Below are positions 31,157-40,829 of a stretch of 64,000 bases of DNA, one piece after another. Below the pieces are notes generated by a model. That model was not told the DNA's origin, did no database searches, and was given only the letters and a program-made list of their open reading frames with translations. How positions within the stretch are numbered: position 1 is the first letter of the stretch; each line of letters begins with the position of its first letter. Source of the DNA: Oopsacas minuta (Eukaryota; Porifera; Hexactinellida; Lyssacinosida; Leucopsacidae). The stretch is taken from contig JAKMXF010000044.1 in assembly GCA_024704765.1 (NCBI GenBank), positions 668,057 through 732,056 on the forward strand, given 5' to 3'. Both the position numbers and the translations under genes were made by a program.

Positions 31157-33457
31157 TTAACTCTTGGTCTGAAGATCCACAACTTGCTTAGCGTTACTAA
31201 TAGCTAATTGCTCCACTTTAGCCTTCGCAGTATCAACCTGTAATCCAGTCAGGAAACATTTGCAAACATTAAACAATTGTGTGTAAGCAGACTTGAACTG
31301 TGGATGTTCTCGCGTCAAGTTCTCACCCTTGAGAGCTCTAACCACAGCACGTTCTAAAAGACTCCTCAGTTCTTTATCTTTAGATAATTCGTTACCAGAA
31401 TTCTTTTTCACTTTAGTATCTGTTGTTGATTTATTCGGTCTTAATTTCACTTTAGCTTTTGAGCTTTTAGAGTGTGCTTTACTGGTACTTTTCATCTTAA
31501 CATCACAGAGTGATTTATCGGATTTCTTAGTTGAGATGTTAAAGTTTTTAAAGTTTAAGGGCTCAGGAATAGCATCATCATCACCATCATCATAATCAGT
31601 CTTACTTTTTGATGTGAATAGAGACCTAACTAGCTTAGATTTATTAGACGAGCTTTCATAACTCATGAGACCTTGTGTTTCATTCTTAACAGGATATCTA
31701 TTCCATGAATACTGGGCACAAGATTGATCCAATTCTTCTCCTTCACTTATGTGATTGAATAATCTCTCTTTCATAAGCTTCGTTTTTAGTTCAGTAGGAA
31801 TTGGTTCTTCGTCCAGATCCTCTACAACATGTCCTTCACTGTCGAAACATTTCAAAAGTGAATCAACATCGATCTTACTACAACTACTGCGAGTCATCGG
31901 TGGAGGAGATAATCCTCCCAAACGCTTCATAGGACATTTCATAGATTCATTCAACAGCTGAGAGTACTTGTCTACTGCGCATAATGATTTATGCTCAAGA
32001 GTCTCTTCAATGTCCTCAACAGTATCTGTTTGTGTGTGAGAATCTTCTGTATATAAACTAATCCTTATTCTAGAAGGAACAGGCATATCAAGCAATATCT
32101 CGTCCACTTTACTATTCAGTTCTTCACTTATGTTATCAGGGTCTGTAGGAGTTGGTAGTTGTAACAATTTATTCCAAATAGAACATACAGTCAGTAGTTG
32201 TTCTCCATTCAATTCTGGTATTACTAGTTCCTTTGGTAGTGGTGAGCTGTCTACTTCAGGTAATTCTTCCTCTCCTTGTAGACGTATGCTATCCTCTAGA
32301 ACTGAATCAGGAATTGTGTAGTTATGTTTGAACTGCCAGACATACAATGCTTCACCAGGACCAGCATGTTGAGGAGGGAGACAGTAGTTGGGAGTTGCCA
32401 GCATTTCTATCTTCACAGAATTAATCCAGTGAGACTGTTTACCAATAATATACTCGTACCAGGTATCTGTAAGCAGAGGTTTATCTAGATGACAAGATAT
32501 GAGACCGAGGAGTGCTACACCCTCGTTTCCATCCTCTCTACTTCCTGACACTGATGACAATCTTACTCTCAGATCTTTCAATGCCAGTTGTCCTTCTTTA
32601 TCAGGACTATACAACTTTAGTCGTTTGTTTTGTAGCAAATAAAATGGAAAATTCCCATCAATCATCTCTTTCAAAACTAAAATCATAAAAGGAGATGCTT
32701 CTTTACTTTTCTGAGAAACTTTCTTCTTTCTCAATGAACTATTCTTCTCTTCTGATATTGATTCAGGTTGTCTACTGACACACAAGTGTTTGATTTGCTT
32801 CTCTCTCCCGCTATTGTCGAATGGATCAAATTCGGATAGATACACACCTTGCCAGTAAATATTCTCATCTATACAATCCAGCTTCTCATCCTGCAGCATG
32901 ACAACTGACGTGGTGACAGCTGGAGATATTAACAGATCTCTATCTATTTGTACACAGTGTACAGCTGTTATATGTCCGTTCTGCCATACAACTCTCTTCA
33001 GAGCGCCATATAGTCCTAGAGCTTCTTCCCCTTCAATCAGCTGACTCACACCTGAGCTAGATATCACAAGAATCAAATCTAGTAACACACCATTTCCTAA
33101 CTCTTGTATGCCTTGATCCAGCAGTCCATGCAGCATACTAGTGAGTTGTGTTAAAGAGAATGACGTCACTATCTCACCTTTTGACTCAGTACACTGTAGT
33201 TTATCACATAAGTGAGTACAGCACTCATCAGCATCAGAGACTAGCTCCCATACAAGTGCTATCGGGTCGTCTTGTCTATACGGAGAAATGTCTTGAGGAA
33301 CAAAGGAGAGATAGAGTTGAGTTGTGTGTGAAATGACTTTACAGAGTTTGTCGCTAATTACTTTTAAACATTTTGAGAAGAATTCTATTTCAGATTCAGA
33401 CTTAGCTTCTCCTAGGATCAGTAAGATAAATCCTCTGGTTACGACATTCTCACACAT
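31157..33457 (-). CDS. MTBP: MTBP (MDM2-binding protein), replication-origin firing factor
   Basis: A single exon of 766 codons; vertebrate MTBP is about 900. With Treslin/TICRR it forms the animal counterpart of the yeast Sld3-Sld7 module that loads CDC45 at origins. Matching features in order: the N-terminal FILLILGEAKSE-like strand; a central KSHWINSVKIEMLATP-type region; SKIDVDSLLKCFDSEGHVVEDLDEEPIP, matching the family's DAKELLKYFTSDGLPIGDL block; SYESSSNKSKLVRSLFTSKS; a Lys/Ser-rich linker; and the C-terminal helices ELRSLLERAVVRALKGENL...SNAKQVVDLQ, matching the domain that ends NNNAVQVIDWV in vertebrates. Sequence identity is low overall, so this rests on order and the C-terminal block. 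The start sits immediately before the first conserved strand. The intron-free state is unusual for an animal gene. Confidence 0.8.
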   Translation of the reverse strand: MCENVVTRGFILLILGEAKSESEIEFFSKCLKVISDKLCKVISHTTQLYLSFVPQDISPYRQDDPIALVWELVSDADECCTHLCDKLQCTESKGEIVTSFSLTQLTSMLHGLLDQGIQELGNGVLLDLILVISSSGVSQLIEGEEALGLYGALKRVVWQNGHITAVHCVQIDRDLLISPAVTTSVVMLQDEKLDCIDENIYWQGVYLSEFDPFDNSGREKQIKHLCVSRQPESISEEKNSSLRKKKVSQKSKEASPFMILVLKEMIDGNFPFYLLQNKRLKLYSPDKEGQLALKDLRVRLSSVSGSREDGNEGVALLGLISCHLDKPLLTDTWYEYIIGKQSHWINSVKIEMLATPNYCLPPQHAGPGEALYVWQFKHNYTIPDSVLEDSIRLQGEEELPEVDSSPLPKELVIPELNGEQLLTVCSIWNKLLQLPTPTDPDNISEELNSKVDEILLDMPVPSRIRISLYTEDSHTQTDTVEDIEETLEHKSLCAVDKYSQLLNESMKCPMKRLGGLSPPPMTRSSCSKIDVDSLLKCFDSEGHVVEDLDEEPIPTELKTKLMKERLFNHISEGEELDQSCAQYSWNRYPVKNETQGLMSYESSSNKSKLVRSLFTSKSKTDYDDGDDDAIPEPLNFKNFNISTKKSDKSLCDVKMKSTSKAHSKSSKAKVKLRPNKSTTDTKVKKNSGNELSKDKELRSLLERAVVRALKGENLTREHPQFKSAYTQLFNVCKCFLTGLQVDTAKAKVEQLAISNAKQVVDLQTKS

Positions 33458-34180
33458 ACTGAAACACCTGTACTACACAAATATCAACGACTACATACAG
33501 TCAATATCCGGCAACCCGAACCTCAGGGGAAGTCAAAATCTGTCCGAGACAGCGAATGTTCGTGATAACGGAGGGTCTCTATTTTAGGTCCCAATTTCCA
33601 CTGCGACACTTCTTCAAAGGATTAAGAGCTGAATATTTACCGTTTATTCAAGTGTTTTGTGATCTTTCCAAAAATGTAATAAAAAGCATTCAAACAAGTT
33701 CAAAAAGCCTAAAATGTTCGAGCTAACGGATGCGATAAGTATTTATTATAGCTCATGTGTAGAATTTATGTTAGAACAATGTTGCTACAAAAGATCACTA
33801 TACGGTTAGGTTATACAGAAATATACGATAACAAATTTGCTTGAGTCTCATGAAAGTACGATTTTCAATATTACAATATTGATCCAATGACTGTTATATG
33901 GATATTAAGATCATAACGAAGCAAAGGGGTTTGCTAAAATTTTCAAAGTACTCCAACCCAAATCTCCGAAATTAAACTTCTGGCTGATCATTATATAATT
34001 AATCCTAGAATAGCTAGGTGACATATTAACCTGGAATTATTGCAACAAAACTTCTATTATGTTCTGTGCAGCTCCTATAGGGAGATGCCCTAATGGCATG
34101 GAGGATGTGCGACGTCCGTCCAGCAGTCCGATTAGCTTGGAACTTGGTATACATTTACACAGTGTTTACTCTAAGCCATT

Positions 34181-34285
34181 TTATATGCCGGCCGACCGAT
34201 GTAAACTAGATTTGACACGAATAAAGGCCGGTGAAATCACATTCTAAGTCGACATCATCCGTTGATTGTCAGAAACAATACAAAT
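34181..34285. repeat. Dispersed repeat fragment, partner at 42711-42830
   Basis: The phrases gccggccgacc, actagatttgaca, ccggtgaaatcac, ttctaagtcgac and gattgtcag recur in order and with small changes in the MITE-like element at 42.7-43.2 kb, where they read gccgggcggccgg, actcgacttgaca, ccggtgagatcaac, ttttaggccgat and ttgtcag. Confidence 0.6.
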
Positions 34286-34419
34286 CTAGAGCAGAATATT
34301 TCTATATTATTAAATCACAATTGTTGTTTGTTTGTCCGTTGTCAAGGAAAGGATTTACGGTATGCAATTTTGAAATTGTTACATAACTATGTATTTATCG
34401 TGTTTATCAAGGAAGTAAG

Positions 34420-34560
34420 CAGAATTCAATAAAACTTCACTAAATATATCGAACATGCTGAATCCGATTTCACACTTTTGGATTAATCATATGTAAATTT
34501 ATTGTTGTTTTTATGACTATAAAGTAAACAAATTGTTGAAATATATATTTATTAATTCAA
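34420..34560. repeat. Isolated unit of the 37-kb repeat family
   Basis: Contains gctgaatccgatttcacac, catatgtaaatttattgttg and aaagtaaacaaattgttgaa, phrases shared with the units clustered at 37255-37920. Confidence 0.75.
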
Positions 34561-34676
34561 TTTTTCAATTTATACTTTGCTAAATTCGAGGCACGAAGTG
34601 CCGAGTCCATACGAACAAAGTGTTCGTAAGCCGCGCAGCGCGAGCTGGCGAAGCGGCTCGTATACATTAAATTTAG
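34551..34676. repeat. Multi-hairpin dispersed repeat, copy 1
   Basis: About 125 bases sharing roughly 80% identity by eye with 40830-40950. It is a chain of small perfect hairpins with purine-rich triloops: ggcac-gaa-gtgcc (34590-34602), tacgaaca-aag-tgttcgta (34610-34628) and cgcg-cag-cgcg (34632-34642), then ggcgaagcgg. It is far more G/C-rich than its surroundings. Confidence 0.85.
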
Positions 34677-35062
34677 ACCGAGGCATATTATGATATAATG
34701 GCCAATTGTCCCAAATCTATCTGAAAGAGGACGCTCTAGAGTCTAAATTATATTTCCTGAAATTATAATTCAAAATGGACTAATATTTAGATAGTTAGAT
34801 ATAGCCATGCAGAGTGTCAGGAACTAAGAGCCATAAAAAGTGGGATAACCATCACAAATGCCACTTTGTCAGATTTTCTTCAAAATTTCAGGATTCCTTT
34901 ATACAATCCAGAACTTTGTTGAACAAGTATTTTGGAGGTTATGGACCTTCAAATTTCCCGAGTAATGCTACGTCATAGATCAGCTTATCGATTCAGTTTC
35001 TTGGTGGTTATTCAGTGACTATTTGGGTTAGGAAGTTGCATTTCGGTCTGGTCCCATTTCTT

Positions 35063-35130
35063 GAAAAATTATGTCATACAAGAACAGCATGTGAGAAATT
35101 ATGTCATATAAGAACAGCATGAGAAAATGA
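35063..35130. repeat. Two-copy 34-base tandem duplication
   Basis: The phrase aaattatgtcatacaagaac plus agcatgtgag is followed at once by aaattatgtcatataagaac plus agcatgag, a recent duplication with one substitution and a small deletion. Confidence 0.85.
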
Positions 35131-35211
35131 TTGAGACGGGCGGTGATGATAAACAAGAATATTGTTTAGATGTCCTATTTATAGCAACAAGTTACATGAA
35201 AACTTAAGTAA

Positions 35212-36834
35212 CTAAGAATGAAAAAATTCAGAATAACTTCCAAGGCCCTCTCGAATTGCAGTCATTCCAGAAATGTCATAAAGAGAAGGAACTGGAAAAT
35301 GGATTAAGTTTGGGTAATATTTCCTCAATTTCTTTGCAATCTTTCCAATTTTCCAATCAGCAATAAGTAAATGAGTGAATATGTTTTGTTTAAGAAGTAA
35401 ATCTAAGTTCCCTTCTAACATTAGAACAACTTCAAGTGAGAATAGAGCTAGTTTAATATAAGTTTCTATAAACCTTCTATTGCTAACAGAATTTGTAGAT
35501 AATTGTTGGAATCCTAAGTATGAGTTTTTGGGAGAGAAATAAAGTAAAGTGAATGGTTCTAGAGAATTGAAACTGTAGTCTTTCTCAAACATTGAAGCAA
35601 TATCATGAGAAAATAGATCCAGAAAATTTTCCCATATTTGGAGAATTTGACCAGGAAGAATAGGGTCTATATTCCATGTACCAGGTGTATTCAGCATATT
35701 GACTAGACCCAGAGAAACACAATAACATTTATCACCATAATCGTTCAATGTTTGAACTTCGTGGTAATATTGAATTACTTCAGAATACAATCCATCTGAG
35801 AGGAAAATTCTGGATATTTCACAATGGGAAGACAATGTTATAAACATATAAGAGGCAATGGGTATTTCATCTTCATATTCCTGATTGGGGTGTGTGAGTA
35901 GCGTGTCTTTCAAAACTTTCAAGAAATTCCTATTAGAGCATAATTCTCCTACAATTGTCCATATTTCAGATAATCCTCCAAATGCACAAAATGTTTGTGA
36001 AAAGAGCAAATCTCCTAAATTAACAAATTTAAGATTTCCAGATTTCCTGAACCATTCAGCAATCTCAAGTGTAGTTAATGAGAGATGTAAGAATCCCTTC
36101 TTATATAATAAAATTCGATATTCAACATCACTTCCAAAATTCCACAACAGTCCTTGAGACATGCCTAAGCAAAGACAGGGCATTTCAATTTTTTTATATT
36201 GAAAAGTTTGTTTTTGGTTGTGTAAAAAGAGATCAGGGTTGCTATTGTCCGGGTCTGAATTTCGGATTGTTTCAGTTGAGATTTTGGATAATAATAGTTC
36301 GTGGATATGCTGAATTAATAACAGTAACATATCAATAAATCCTACATTTGAAAGGAAGATACAATCACCTGTAGGTTCGAGAGCTCCATACTTACTCATT
36401 TCATTGAAATATGAAAAAATTTCTTCCAAAACAAAATGTATCTCTCTATATTCCAAATTTTGCACAGCTAAGCAAAATTCATCCAACAACTGAATCAAAG
36501 AGGAGAAAGAAGTACAGACTGTGTAGTAGCGTAGAGTTACACGTATTGGTTTTCTTCTCCTGAATATATTTCTGGGTAGTGACTCAATAACTGAACCACT
36601 GGGGGAACAATTAAGTTTAATATTACCAATATAAATATCAATCTGACAAACTCTAGGAATATTTAATTCTTTTTCAATGAGATCTTGTAGATATTCTATG
36701 GAAGGATGACAATTCTCCCCACCAATACGAATTTTCGCTCGATGAACATTTCCATCATTTAACCTGTAACAATCAAACACTACATCAATAAATGTATTCT
36801 TGCGTATCTTTTCCAATGGGCTGACTCTCTCCAT
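35212..36834 (-). CDS. Unrecognised 540-residue helical protein with ubiquitin-like N terminus
   Basis: A single uninterrupted exon of 540 codons, long enough to be real in AT-rich DNA. I do not recognise a family. Residues 12-105 alternate strands and a helix (FIDVVFDCYRLNDGNVHRAKIRIG, IEYLQDLIEKEL, IDIYIGNIKL, KPIRVTLRYY), a pattern compatible with a ubiquitin-like or Ras-binding-like fold. The rest consists of hydrophobic helices of 15-25 residues (SLIQLLDEFCLAVQNLEYREIHFVLEEI, IDMLLLLIQHIHELLL, TYIKLALFSLEVVLML), suggesting armadillo/HEAT-type repeats. There is no signal peptide, no convincing membrane segment and no catalytic motif. The first ATG is followed at once by the strand pattern, which supports the start. 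A ligase adaptor or scaffold is possible but is a guess. Confidence 0.65.
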   Translation of the reverse strand: MERVSPLEKIRKNTFIDVVFDCYRLNDGNVHRAKIRIGGENCHPSIEYLQDLIEKELNIPRVCQIDIYIGNIKLNCSPSGSVIESLPRNIFRRRKPIRVTLRYYTVCTSFSSLIQLLDEFCLAVQNLEYREIHFVLEEIFSYFNEMSKYGALEPTGDCIFLSNVGFIDMLLLLIQHIHELLLSKISTETIRNSDPDNSNPDLFLHNQKQTFQYKKIEMPCLCLGMSQGLLWNFGSDVEYRILLYKKGFLHLSLTTLEIAEWFRKSGNLKFVNLGDLLFSQTFCAFGGLSEIWTIVGELCSNRNFLKVLKDTLLTHPNQEYEDEIPIASYMFITLSSHCEISRIFLSDGLYSEVIQYYHEVQTLNDYGDKCYCVSLGLVNMLNTPGTWNIDPILPGQILQIWENFLDLFSHDIASMFEKDYSFNSLEPFTLLYFSPKNSYLGFQQLSTNSVSNRRFIETYIKLALFSLEVVLMLEGNLDLLLKQNIFTHLLIADWKIGKIAKKLRKYYPNLIHFPVPSLYDISGMTAIREGLGSYSEFFHS

Positions 36835-38112
36835 CCTAATAATATTACGAGTATACAGGTTTTACACAAAGTAAATATTCCAAAAGAGCTCCGAGCTTGC
36901 TTATGTTAGCAGAATTCAAATTGCTTAGTTTGGATTACCATGGGACAGTGCTTCATCTAGAGTTAGGCAACCCGCGCACGCTCATAATTATTTTCAAAAT
37001 CACTCACCCAGATAACTGCCTGATTTACTGTCCCGACAATATTACACTAGATTAGTAGGTCAGTATTGAAATCACAGCAAATATCATCCATAAGAGCCTT
37101 TGGCTCGTCGCTTCGCGATAAACTCGGCACATTCCGCCTAGAGGTAGCCATTATTCTCCAAATTGACGCCCCCTTTGAGTATTATAATATAGATATACGT
37201 ATATGGCATAGATATTATTGAATTATTTTTGTAAGGTCACCCCCTTTGAAGTGGTGAGAGCAAGTATTTACGTAAATTTTGAGATTTTGCTAATTTGTTT
37301 ACTTTATATTCATAAACAACAATAAATTTAAATATGAGAAACTCGAAAATGTGAAATTCGGATTCAGCGTGCTTAGTTACCCCTGTGTAGCCGTTTAGAG
37401 CAGGCCTGTATGTATATGTTAAGATTTGGATAATTTGTTTACTTTATATTCATAAAAACAACAATAAATTCACATATGATCTCTTTATATACGGAGTTTA
37501 TCGGGGAAAGTAAACAAATTAAATAAAACTTGACTAAATATATCGATGTGCTGAATCCGAATTTCATAATTTTGAGTTTGTCATATGTAACATATTTGTT
37601 GTTTATGTGAATATAAAGTAAACAAAATATATTAAAATGTCATAATTATCGTAGAGACTTGCACTGAAAGGCTAAATAGGGTAATCGAGTATGCTGATTA
37701 GGAATTTGATACTTTTGAATTTGTCATACGTAATCACATGTAAATTTATTTGTTATTTTTATTCACATAAAGTAAACAAATAGTTGAAATCTAAAATATA
37801 CTTAGAGGCTTGCTCTTAACAGCAACAAATGGGTAACAAAGTACGCTGAATCTGAATTTCGCATTTTCAAGTTTCTTATATGTAAATTTTTGTTGTTTTT
37901 ATGAATATATAGCACAATGGCTTCACCATAGGCTTTAGAGCAATTTTTCGTCATCTCATAAGGTTCGAAAATGTTACAAGTAAATTCAGCATAGCTGAAA
38001 CCTGGGAATCATAATTTTCTTGAGAAAATTCCTATTACTTGGTAATCAATGTCATGCTTAGTGGATGGCTAATTGAATTCATTATTCACCTCTATTATAT
38101 AATTATACGAGG
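36835..38112. other. Intergenic with clustered repeat units
   Basis: No gene. A fragment near 37095-37131 (agcctttggct, cgcttcgcga, actcggcac) looks like a broken inverted piece of the multi-hairpin repeat. It is followed by five units of the 37-kb repeat in both orientations (37255-37920). Confidence 0.65.
37255..37920. repeat. Cluster of five degenerate 100-145-bp repeat units
   Basis: Units near 37255-37372 and 37405-37475 are inverted relative to units near 37505-37640, 37655-37800 and 37800-37920. Shared phrases are gctgaatc(c/t)gaatttc, gt(c/t)atatgtaaattt, ttgttgtttttatgaatata and aaagtaaacaaat. Further members lie at 34420-34560 and, more diverged and inverted, at 60997-61215. Confidence 0.78.
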
Positions 38113-38366
38113 TATTAAAAAGTACCTGGCGCATGCGCTGCTAGTACCTGGCGCATGCGCTGCTAGTATCTGGCGCATGCGCTACTAGTACCCATGCCCA
38201 TATGTGTTTGAAGAGATGGTGTATTACTTAATCAGTCCAACGAATATATCTATCCTAGTGCTTGACACCCTTCATAACTTTACCTTGAGAACTATTGGTG
38301 GTTGGTCCTGTAATTCTTGTCCCGGGAAATGTAAGCAACAAACAAAGCTCCAAAATATCCTCGAAA

Positions 38367-38723
38367 TCACTGATCAACCTTCAACAAAAAGTCAACGACA
38401 GATTGAATACAATGTAGTGACCTCTGCTTCTTGTTAAGTATCGGAGAATATTTAAAGATGGGTTGCAAAGGTGTTATACCTAACTGAGATACTAAACTAG
38501 GTGCAGTAGTAGGAACAATTACATCATCAGTTCCTCCTATAACCTCGAATGATCCGGGCATAGTCTTTTTGTTGGAATGTTTAATATTCTGATATTCCAC
38601 ATCTCTCGGACAGAATGAAGGTACAAGAGATGCGTCATTCCAGAAGGACACATTCTTTCCTAAAATGTAATGTTTAATCACAGCATTAAACCAAGGCGAG
38701 TATGAAGAACGGTATCTTTGCAT
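38367..38723 (-). CDS. Unrecognised ORF inside the TIR element (possible exon 2)
   Basis: 118 codons from the ATG at 38723. It contains YSPWFNAVIKHYILGKNVSFW, VPSFCPRDVEYQ and SFEVIGGTDDVIVPTTAPSL. Composition is protein-like, with aromatic and turn residues well spaced, but I recognise no family. It lies 145 bases downstream of the ORF at 38869-39183 on the same strand, with possible acceptor sites between (gacag, gcaaag), so the two could be exons of one gene; I could not fix the splice sites. It has no Asp/Glu triad of a transposase and no zinc motif. Confidence 0.4.
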   Translation of the reverse strand: MQRYRSSYSPWFNAVIKHYILGKNVSFWNDASLVPSFCPRDVEYQNIKHSNKKTMPGSFEVIGGTDDVIVPTTAPSLVSQLGITPLQPIFKYSPILNKKQRSLHCIQSVVDFLLKVDQ

Positions 38724-38868
38724 ATAATTTAAACGAATGTCTAAAATGTATCATCGCTGTGTCAGCAATTCAGGATAAATTTGGCGTAACATAATCAAGG
38801 ATATGTACATATAATCGCATAGTCAAGTATTCGTATCTGTCAATAAAATAAGCTCACAAACTGAGCGT

Positions 38869-39183
38869 TTAGTGATCCATGCATGACACTAGTCTTCGAA
38901 ACGTTGGGACACTGTAGCTCTTTAAATCTCCATCTAACTGATCGAGGATTTTTTTGTCTTGATTGAACCTCTCACAGTCTGTCTCACGATGTGAACCAAC
39001 TATTGACCCACAAAATTCATTCTTCTGAGAATGAATCAAATTTTGGAAATTCTCAGTCCCCATTATAGCTAACTTTCCTCTCCACGTAAATACGACCCCA
39101 ATACTCTCTCCCGTAATGGAACGGAACTGCTTTAGAGTCGAAGAAAGCTTCTCCCGAGCATTCGCATTTGTCATTCTAGGCAT
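38869..39183 (-). CDS. Unrecognised ORF inside the TIR element (possible exon 1)
   Basis: 104 codons. It begins MPRMTNANAREKLSSTLKQF and contains GESIGVVFTWRGKLAIMG, NLIHSQKNEFCGSIVGSH and a polar C-terminal part. The beta-strand-like VVFTWRGKLAIMG suggests a small folded domain. No family is recognised. It lies wholly between the inverted repeats, so it is either cargo, a captured host exon, or host sequence later flanked by two element ends. Coding status is uncertain. Confidence 0.4.
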   Translation of the reverse strand: MPRMTNANAREKLSSTLKQFRSITGESIGVVFTWRGKLAIMGTENFQNLIHSQKNEFCGSIVGSHRETDCERFNQDKKILDQLDGDLKSYSVPTFRRLVSCMDH

Positions 39184-40493
39184 GGTTATTTCAGAAAAAA
39201 GTAGAACAATTCGGATAAAACTTGGGTACTCAAAGAAGTGGAATTATATAAGTGATGCACAAATATTTGAATAGAATGCAAAATCGTCCAGCACTTAAAT
39301 AAATATATGACCCGGAAGCCTAATTATATATCTACACGTGTCAGTAATTCACTTTAGTTTCATCTGCCTATAGTATGCTAGTAGCGCATGCGCCAGGTAC
39401 TAGCAGCGCATGCGCTAGGTACTAGCAGCGCATGCGCTAGGTACTTTTTAATATATGAATTATACATAGGCATATAATTCTAGCTATCAAAATAATCATG
39501 TCATGATATTATCTATAATTTGGAAGTAAATCCAGCCTCCCCCAAATGAACACCAAACATTTAAATAGAGCGACCCCTTTATTTTTACGAATTTCAGAAT
39601 TTAACCAATTCATTCTTAAACTACTTTATTTACTAAATTTCTAACTATTTCGAATTCTAAATGAATAACCCGGAAGCATTTGATTTTCTTCTCTCTCAAC
39701 CATAATCACAACGGTAGTCGATTCCTTCATCCAGATATTTGATCTTTCAGATGGCGAATTCTCCTAAATTCGGAGAAGATTCAGCTAATTGAAGTCTGAA
39801 CGTGATGCTTTCAGTAAACGTAATGATCTGCCTGTCCAGTTCTGATAGGTTTTGTAATGTTCTTAAGTGTAAGGAATGTAGAGGAATTGGACATGCCTGC
39901 AGACTGAAAAAGCACAAATTTGCTTCACCAGACTAACGATCAAGACATATTATTAACTGTCAATATTTGAGTAGCGTCTTGCCTTTATTCTTCAACTTCC
40001 ATACAAATAGTTTTCGAAAGCGCTCAAAGGCAGGTACATCGAACCTTGTGGGGACCTCTGTCCGAGGCTATTCAGGCTACGCAATCCCAATGATGGCGAG
40101 CCCAGATAATGGAAACGCGACCCGCAACGGCATATCCCCAGTGGCGTAAACGTTCAATAACACTGATCCATCTGATGTGTATTGCGGAAAAGGCGAAGCA
40201 ACTGAAGAGTCTATGACAGGACGAAACACTTGGATCGCAATAAGGCTACAACAGTTTAATATATATTTAACGGGAAGTTAGCCGTTGGTTATTAAGAACA
40301 CGCAAAACGTCCAAGTTACCCGACTAATTTAAAATTTCAATTATATTTGTTTCTTAGATAAAATTGCTATTACCGTAATAATACAGCAAAAAAGAACGTT
40401 AATTTGATAATCTAAACACTTTATTCCTTGGTAGATGATTTTAGTGTGAACACTTTATCTAAATAACTCAAATAACATAGATATTTCCGGAAT

Positions 40494-40752
40494 TTACTTT
40501 TAGAAATTTGCTTACGTCATCATAACAAGAAAAATAGAAGCTATATAAAATACTCAATCTGGTCAATCTACTTTAAATAGTAATTAACCCATAAGTAAAT
40601 AATGGATTTTATATCCCTAACTCCAACCTTAATAGATTTACGCTAGTTTATGTTTCGCAAATTGTGATTACGTAATCATAACTCAAAAATAGAAGCCATA
40701 CCAAAATATTTTGCTGTCAATCAACTGGTTATATGCAATAACCCATAGATAC
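40494..40752. repeat. Diverged two-copy tandem duplication
   Basis: Unit 1 (about 40494-40605) and unit 2 (about 40637-40752) share, in order, tttac, gcaaattg/gaaatttgc, gattacgta/cttacgtca, tcataac, aaaaatagaagc, tata and aataacccata. Divergence is high. Confidence 0.55.
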
Positions 40753-40829
40753 TTACATAATACATTTATGCACTTTTAGTGTACCCAAGACCCTAAAGCC
40801 TACGGATAGCCATTTAAAGCCCCTGTGTA

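Larger units (their letters stand above)
33458..35211. other. 1.75 kb intergenic region, repeat-rich
   Basis: No gene. It contains a repeat fragment related to 42.7 kb (34066-34285), one unit of the 37-kb repeat family (34420-34560), a multi-hairpin repeat (34551-34676) and a 34-base tandem duplication (35063-35130). Confidence 0.65.
38113..39453. mobile_element. 1.34-kb TIR element with triple palindromic subrepeats, carrying ORFs
   Basis: The left end starts TTAAAAAGTACC after TA and carries three tandem 22-bp units (38121-38186; agtacctggcgcatgcgct plus gct). The right end is the inverse, with three units (39380-39445) and GGTACTTTTTAA before TA. Each unit contains the palindrome GCGCATGCGC. 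The outermost 25 bases resemble those of the fold-back element at 3809-4687 (about 21 matches), suggesting one family. Inside are two minus-strand ORFs without transposase motifs. TA flanks suggest a TA target site, but the superfamily is open. Confidence 0.82.

Noticed and set aside
38204-38437. 77-codon + strand ORF at the start of the 38-kb TIR element
   Set aside because: It overlaps the antisense ORF and has no recognisable features. The minus-strand pair is the better candidate, and that is itself unproven.
39846-39920. Possible zinc-knuckle coding relic (CNVLKCKECRGIGHAC on the + strand)
   Set aside because: The Cys/His spacing does not match CCHC, the frame is short and closes at once, and no other retroelement motif lies nearby.
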